Of a DNA stretch of 64,000 nucleotides, positions 57,906 through 64,000 are shown piece after piece. Within the stretch, counting starts at the first letter, position 1. Every line of letters begins with the position of its first letter. The translations under genes and the position numbers were made by a program. Below the pieces are notes generated by a model. The model did no database searches. It was not told the DNA's origin and saw only the letters and a list, made by a program, of their open reading frames with translations. Origin of the DNA: Medicago truncatula (lineage: Eukaryota > Streptophyta > Magnoliopsida > Fabales > Fabaceae); the NCBI RefSeq assembly GCF_003473485.1, contig NC_053042.1, forward strand, positions 51,113,762 through 51,177,761. Direction: 5' to 3'.

Positions 57906-58193
57906 CTCCTTTTGTCTTTTATTATAAGTCTCATTGATTAATTTCACACCTATTAAGAAAATTTAAACCTCTTTGATTAATTTCACACGTATTAAGAAAA
58001 GTTGTAAGTATATTTAATGTGTCTAGTTTATTTGTGAATCTTATTAAATTGTCATTGATTTGTATTTGTATTTAATTTAAATTTTCACATTTAAAGGCAA
58101 ATATTAGTATTAATTATTGACGTGTTTAATAAAAGATAATAATAATATACTCAGTAACTTGTATAAAGACTTATATTTAGAGGATAGATGGAG
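57906..58193. mobile_element. Stowaway-like MITE
   Basis: Starts CTCCTTTTGTCTTTTATTAT (with AAGTCTCA) and ends GACTTATATTTAGAGGATAG+ATGGAG. It has an imperfect ~25-bp TIR and TA on both sides (57904-57905, 58194-58195). Interior AT-rich, without an ORF. It contains an internal duplication of GATTAATTTCACAC(C/G)TATTA. Confidence 0.7.
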
Positions 58194-58360
58194 TAATATT
58201 CATTTCGATAATACAAAATTAAAACTATATTGGTGAAACAGGTAGTTATTGTTTATATAAATAAACAACAATCAAAGAGAATATTCCTTAAAAACAAAAA
58301 AAAGAATATTATACTAAACGAAAGAAAAGGAATGAGGCTACAAAAGAAATAATCAAAAGC

Positions 58361-58365
58361 AAAAA
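58361..58365 (-). terminator. Pol III terminator of tRNA-Leu
   Basis: A run of five T on the minus strand begins four bases after the tRNA 3' end, the usual RNA polymerase III stop. Confidence 0.75.

Positions 58366-58368
<3 letters not shown>

Positions 58369-58447
<79 letters not shown>
58369..58447 (-). tRNA. tRNA-Leu (anticodon UAG)
   Basis: Class II tRNA on the minus strand. Acceptor arm GACAGTT/AGCTGTC (with one G-T pair), D arm GGCCGAGTGGTCTAAGGC (box A), anticodon stem CCAGA/TCTGG with loop TTTAGGC (anticodon TAG, reads CUA-type Leu codons), a long variable arm TCCGAAAGGGC, and T arm GTGGGTTCAAATCCCAC (box B). CCA is not encoded and there is no intron. All stems pair, so it is very likely functional. 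Confidence 0.97.
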
Positions 58448-58449
<2 letters not shown>

Positions 58450-61400
58450 GTTGTTAATATGATTTCGACAATGAGTTATTTATAAGATAACAATATTGAT
58501 AAGTGTAATACAGAAAACTAAACAACGCCATAAAGTCATCGTCATTCATTCCATGCTTTCCCTTCAGATTAAAATTGTCCCAATGTAAAGGTTTAATCAA
58601 AAGACATGAGAACATTTATTTTTAGTGGACCAATTATTTCTGAAATAATTTATTTATTTTTTATAACGATATTGGTACGAAATTTTCACCGCCATTTAAC
58701 AATTATTAATCTCCTTCAGAAAACATGTGTGACACATCTCTACCAACGGAATATTTTCCATACACATGAGATATGAATTGAACCTATAACTACATACTTA
58801 AAAAACACAAGTACCTTACCACTTAGACCAATCCATTGTTAGTATTACTAAAACAATTCTAAAAGTAGGTTATTGAATGACTTTTTTAAAATGATGTTGG
58901 TTTGAGGCCTTGAAACGTGCCCTTCTCAAAGTCTCACATTCGGTTTTTTTAGTGTCAATTTTGGTTGGTTAGTTTGACTTCAATTTACTTTAAATAAATC
59001 AATTTGTGTATGCATTTTTTTGTAGATAAATAAAATGGCAAATAATCATTAAAATTTAAACTCACAAGTGGAGGTCGAATTTCAAGTCCCGATCATGATG
59101 ACTGACCTAACAATTTTGTTAGTTAAGTTAGAGCTTGTGCTGTGTATGAATTTTATAACGAATAATATATCAACTGCTAGTTTTTTTTATCCATGTTTTT
59201 TTTTATAATTTGACATTTCACATACAATTACCATTATATTACATTACATGAGGGGACATTTGAGATTGTGGATAATATATGGAGTTCTTTTTGAATAATT
59301 CACTTTAAAGTTTTTTCTAATATAAAAATAACCCTTATTTATTATTGAAGAAATTGCACTAACATCATCTCCCGGCCCGGAGTAGGCATGACTATAAATT
59401 TGCAAGGCTTTTTAGTGCTGGAATAAAATGGAGATTAGATGCTACTATCATTCAAGGAAAAAATTATTGCTCATCCAAGAATTTTTTTCACTTACTGAAT
59501 GATGTAACACATGTGAAGAAACTTTCAAATTTTTGTTTAGTATTAAGAGATTTACTCTGTGTTAGTTAGCTTCAAAGTTTTCAAAGTTAAAAAGACATAC
59601 TAGAGATGCCTTATAATGAATAACAAGGTGTTTGATAGGTCCACATGATGATGCTGGAACTGTCTTTTGCAACTACTCAATGCTTCGATGGTTTTTCAAG
59701 CTGATGATCAGATTTTAATGTTAGAAATTTTCTTTAATTTGAAGTGGATAGACAATAATGCTTATAATCCTCTTGGAATTATGCTTTGAATGCGTGTTTC
59801 CTTTAACGTCAAAAACTATATATAACATTATTTGACAATGGCTTAAAATTATGTTGTGATTAACATATTGATACTAACACTTGAAGTTGTTGACTTTTGT
59901 TGAAACAAGATGAAACTCACTATAGTTTTCTTGTTTACACTTAATCACTTCTGTATTTGGGTTGAAGAAGAAGATTAGAGATGATTGTTTATGAATGGAA
60001 ATCACATTTTCACTACTTTGTTTATTAATTTGTATTGCCTTATATATACACAATTGTTCACATACACACTGTGAATCATAACCACTCTAACTTCCATATA
60101 ATTGAAAAACTGAAAAATCCTAAAAGACATTGCTTGCACAACAGGCAAAGCTCACTAGTTGACTAGTTTTGTATCAACTCCTAATAAATGTGGTAAGATT
60201 ATAAGAGGTTAAACTTGTAACCACAAAATACAAAGTTTAAATTCTCTCAAAGACAATTGTAAATTAGTAATTAGTGCAACTTTAATTAATTAAAATGTTT
60301 TTCATTTCCCCTTAAAAAAAAAATTCTCCATCCCCAATTTAGAAAAATAATATCGAAACTTTTTTAAACTATGGCAATTCTAATCACCTTGATCTTTATC
60401 ATAAGTAATAAAGTTTGAATTCACTTACCCCAAAGGTTCATAGGTTGATTTTCCCTTGAAAGTTCCAATAAAGGAACTTCATGGAGAACTTGTTGAAAGA
60501 AGACCCGTTAACCGAGTATTGTGTGTCTCAACTGCTTCTTTTAATTTAACTTGCATTTTCTTTGACTTCTTTATTCGTTAAGTAGTAAAAGAAATATCGT
60601 CTGCGAGGTGTGGATCCCTCTACTGTCCAAGCCTTTTCAATTTTATAAATGTCATCAAGCACTACTTTTTTTTAAATAGGGTTGGACCGAATTTGGATGG
60701 AGGAGACATCCTAAAATATGATGTGCTCTCAAATAAGGTATGTTGTTCCATATGCCTATATATCTCCTTATCAATTGCTCAATAACGGGAGACCTATCAC
60801 GATGGAGTGGTCGATGTTCGAATTCCGATCACGACATTTGAACCCATATCAGAGACATTCAACCTAACAATTTTGGTATTTTTGCCGATTGTACTAGGAC
60901 TTATAGACAACATTTAATTATTTGATAATAATAATAGATAATTGGTTTAAATAGTAAATGTTAGTTTTTTTTTTTTGTTATTTTGCTAGTGAGGTAGCTG
61001 AACTCTTGACTTTTTTACCCTCCAATCTGTTCCTTCTAAAAACCACCAAGTCACCTTCTCACTTCACATAAAAAATGATATTAATTATCCTAGTTTTGCA
61101 TCTGTCGAGCATGAAAGCGAGAGGTTCATGAGTTTGCATTATTGGTAGACCAGCTCAGACCGATGGATCACGTTCTTACATGCATTAATCACTGAACCTT
61201 AACGCTACACCGTCTCTATTTTCATTCTTGTGCAATTATTTTTCTTAATAAAAATTCTTGTGCATTTTCTAGATTCTAGTCTTGTCAACCATTGCAATTT
61301 GCAAAATGCAGCCTGGCTAAGGTCCCACTCCCACATTTGTTTTTTACATTACCATTTGCATTATTGTCGTTCTTCATTCACCAATATACCCTTGTCTTGT

Positions 61401-62444
61401 ATATGCGTCACCTCCTATACTTGCTATGATCAATTTCACGACCCTCATTTATTTATTCTTACTAAAAATTACACTATGTAATTTTTTTTTTAAAATTTCT
61501 ATCATGTTGCGGTAAATGTGAGTTAGAAGTCCTACGTTAGATAGAAAAATGAGCGTTGAACAATACATGAGTAAAAAAACTCGTAAATCTAATATTTTAA
61601 TATTTTAGATTAAAATGTGGTTGCTCTTGGTCTTTTGCGGACAATCTTTTAGGTTATCTCATGATCTAAGAAATATATCAAAGTTGATTTTTTGACCGAC
61701 TCCTTGTAGCGGAAGTCAACAATGGTGGTCAGATGTCGTATCCTATTGACGATTCCTAAACTATGGTGAAAGTGGATGAAAAAGCGTATATCCATGAGAA
61801 TGGATGAACTCACACTTGAGGGAGAGATCGTTGTGTCAAATGTGAGTCATAAATCTTACATTGGATGTAAAAATGTCCGTTTAACAATATACAAGTAAGA
61901 TAATTCATTATAAACTCAATATCTTAAAATTTTGAGTTAAGATATTACGTCCAACTCACTTATATAATTGCTCTTTATCCGATATGAATCAACCTCATGA
62001 CCCAACAAGTTAATTTGTCGGCAAGTTGTTAGATAATATATTGTCTATATTAGTAAATGCAAATAGCAATACTTCCACGTAAGTTTAATAAAATCTACAT
62101 CAATTTCAACAAAAGAAAAAAATATCTATTTGTAGATAAATACTAGTAAAATCTATTTGAGATCTAGAGTGAGTGTCTCTAGCAATTTTCATTATTGTAT
62201 GTATACATGTAAGACTTTGGGGTGATGCTGTTATAAGTGAATGGACAAATTTGTACATTCGTCACATGCAAATTTATTAAACAACTAAACAAAGTGGAAC
62301 AATAGCATATGATGTTACAACTGTATGTGCAGAAATCATTTTCAAAGTTAACATTATTTATTGAACTTCCAAACCTCGGGTTCAGAGATCCAGAAGCAGA
62401 GAATCTCTCCATTCTCTTGAACCAAAATTCTCCTCCTACCCAAA
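58448..62444. other. Long AT-rich intergenic stretch
   Basis: About 4 kb with no recognisable gene. 58893-58990 resembles 2880-2975 (probably one decayed SINE-like family). 59060-59140 and 60790-60880 carry tRNA-like 'GTTCGAATTCC / GATCACGAC' and 'GTCGAATTTCAAGTCCC' boxes that may be old SINE pieces. Around 61520-61930 two diverged copies of a 'GTGAGT(T/C)A(G/T)AA(G/A)TC(C/T)TAC(G/A)TT' segment are in tandem. The promoter of the XTH gene should lie in the last few hundred bp; no TATA box is convincing. Confidence 0.4.
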
Positions 62445-64000
62445 ATGGATGGAGGGTCCTTTTCTTCATTTTCCATTCTTCTTTTCCTTGCAGCCATAGT
62501 AGCTGTTTATCATCATTCAGCAGAAGCAGCTATGTCTAAGGGATCATTTGAAGACAACTTCAGCATAATGTGGTCTGAAAACCATTTTACTACCTCTACA
62601 GATGGACAGATCTGGTATCTCTCCTTAGACAATGACACAGGTATCAAATCAAATGCATGAGCATTTTGTTGCACATACACTGTATTATTATGTTATGTTT
62701 TCATTTGATTATTTTATGTAATCTTAAGTATATTTAAAATAGTACAAAATACTCTAAGAGTTTGTTCGGTTCTGCTGTCATAAAAATTGTTTTTGATTGA
62801 AATCAAGTTGAATGTACAATGATTTATGTTTTTATACATTCATTAAAATATGATTTACATAAACTTACTTTTGGATAGTTTGGATCAAAGTTGCTTGTGT
62901 GTGTATGTATATATTAGCTTTTAGATAGAATTGATTTTGGGACTAGGATCAATTATTCTAAAGTTGAAAGTATAATTTATGGTTAAATCATGTTTGAGTA
63001 AGTTAAACATTATTCTGGAATGTTTTAATTGTTAGCATTAATTAATGTTGAGATTTGAGGCCATTTTTTTAAGTATTGAATGTTTGACAGGATGTGGGTT
63101 TCAAACAAAACAAAGATATAGATTTGGATGGTTCAGTATGAAGTTGAAACTAGTTGGAGGTGATTCTGCTGGTGTTGTGACAGCTTATTATGTAAGTAAA
63201 CAATTACATTAATATTGAATTTAGTACTAAATGTGCATTCTTTGTTGAATTCCTTTTTGTGTTTTTATGAATCCAATTGATGGAGTGTTAACAAGAATAG
63301 GGGATTGTTGCAGATGTGTACAGAAAATGGTGCAGGGCCAGAAAGAGATGAGCTTGATTTTGAGTTTTTGGGAAACAGAACAGGACAACCATACTTGATT
63401 CAAACAAATGTGTACAAGAATGGGACCGGTAATCGTGAGATGAGACATATGCTTTGGTTTGATCCCACTGAGGACTATCACACCTATTCTATTCTCTGGA
63501 ATAATCACCAAATAGTGTAAGTTCAATCATATATTACTCTTATTGGTGTTCTTAATCTTATAACCCAAGTCAAAAAATGACATCAAATATGGTAATTGAG
63601 CTAAGTTGGTCACTTCTTTATTATGCTTTTCTCAATTGTCAAAAAGTAGTTTAGGACTTTTTGTTTTTGGTGGAAAATAGTAGTGTAGGACAAGATTGTG
63701 AGGTTTAAAGAAACGAATCTAGTTCAGTAAAATGTACAATATGGTGGACCTAGTTTAATTATCATTGCTAGCTGCTCATATGAATATGATAGTATGTCAT
63801 ATGGACAGTAAAAAGGAAATAGTGTTTCTTTTAAAAAGACCTTAAATTTCAAGGGTTCAGATTATTTAAAATACCTCAATTCAAGATATTTATGATTTTT
63901 TTGTTTTTTTTTGTTTTTGTTAAACAGGTTTTTTGTGGATAGAGTTCCAATAAGGGTGTTCAAGAACAATGACAAACCAAACAATTTCTTCCCAAATGAG
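62445..64000 (+). CDS. Xyloglucan endotransglucosylase/hydrolase (XTH8-like), 5' part
   Basis: A secreted GH16 enzyme that cuts and rejoins xyloglucan in the cell wall. Exons 62445-62640, 63091-63191, 63314-63516 and 63928-beyond the right edge, all GT-AG and in phase. Residues 1-~28 form a signal peptide ([20 protein letters not shown]). Then [17 protein letters not shown], and [20 protein letters not shown] with [10 protein letters not shown] in exon 2. The catalytic motif [10 protein letters not shown] is at ~111-120: Glu112 nucleophile, Glu116 acid/base, and an N-glycosylation site N120-R-T. Exon 3 continues [36 protein letters not shown]; exon 4 [13 protein letters not shown]. The Leu in DELDFE instead of the commoner Ile, and the GNREMRH...DRVPIRV wording, resemble Arabidopsis XTH8. 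The C-terminal XET_C domain is outside the window. No damage seen. Confidence 0.94.

Noticed and set aside
58253-58441. Minus ORF beginning MAEWSKAPDLGSG
   Set aside because: This is the translated body of tRNA-Leu(UAG), a common false ORF.

Overview
This is plant nuclear DNA, very AT-rich, with GT-AG introns and many non-coding repeats. The intact genes and the repeat families (a tRNA-related SINE, long-TIR Mutator-like foldbacks, Stowaway- and Tourist-like MITEs, Copia and Gypsy-type LTR fossils) fit a papilionoid legume. Medicago, or a close relative, is my inference from the feel of the repeats and proteins; I could run no search.

Layout. 0-1 kb: 5' part of a minus-strand cytosolic ribosomal protein uS8 (RPS15A) gene, whose last exon lies left of the window. 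1.6-2.4 kb: a long-TIR Mutator-type MITE. 3.0-5.4 kb: a decayed class IV HD-ZIP homeobox gene. 9.8-12.5 kb: a four-exon minus-strand ROP-interactive CRIB (RIC) gene. 12.9-15.6 kb: a repeat nest (SINE, second long-TIR MITE, Stowaway) and a ~1-kb palindrome whose arms carry FAR1/MULE-domain coding remnants. 18-37 kb: a tandem cluster of RBR-type E3 ubiquitin ligase copies. One is split by a Copia-type fossil, one is frameshifted in RING1, one is only a last exon, and one has a stop in the IBR. A broken duplicate of the RNA polymerase I/III subunit AC19 gene lies inside the cluster. 40.4-41.5 kb: an intact intronless OST3/OST6 oligosaccharyltransferase subunit gene. 45.4-46.8 kb: a Mutator-type element with ~430-bp TIRs and a coding remnant. 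48.6-50.3 kb: an intact two-exon thiamine thiazole synthase gene (THI1/THI4). 51.4-57.7 kb: a ~6.4-kb element flanked by an 11-bp direct repeat. It carries a MuDR N-terminal-like ORF, a solo LTR, duplicated promoter-like blocks and two tandem long hairpins. 58.4 kb: tRNA-Leu(UAG). 62.4-64 kb: the first four exons of an XTH8-like xyloglucan endotransglucosylase/hydrolase gene, cut by the right edge.

The intact genes are unrelated housekeeping or cell-wall/signalling genes, not an operon or pathway cluster. The unusual content is in the accessory DNA: foldback structures at several scales (tandem hairpins at 55.5-56.1 kb, the FAR1-fragment palindrome at 14.5-15.5 kb, three long-TIR Mutator-type elements) and a tandem E3-ligase family in which every copy visible here is damaged by a different lesion. 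The best candidate for something undescribed is the tandem-hairpin locus. The two arms of each hairpin match each other better than they match the neighbouring hairpin, which makes it a possible source of small RNAs. Coordinates were read by hand and splice sites chosen from GT-AG rules and protein continuity.
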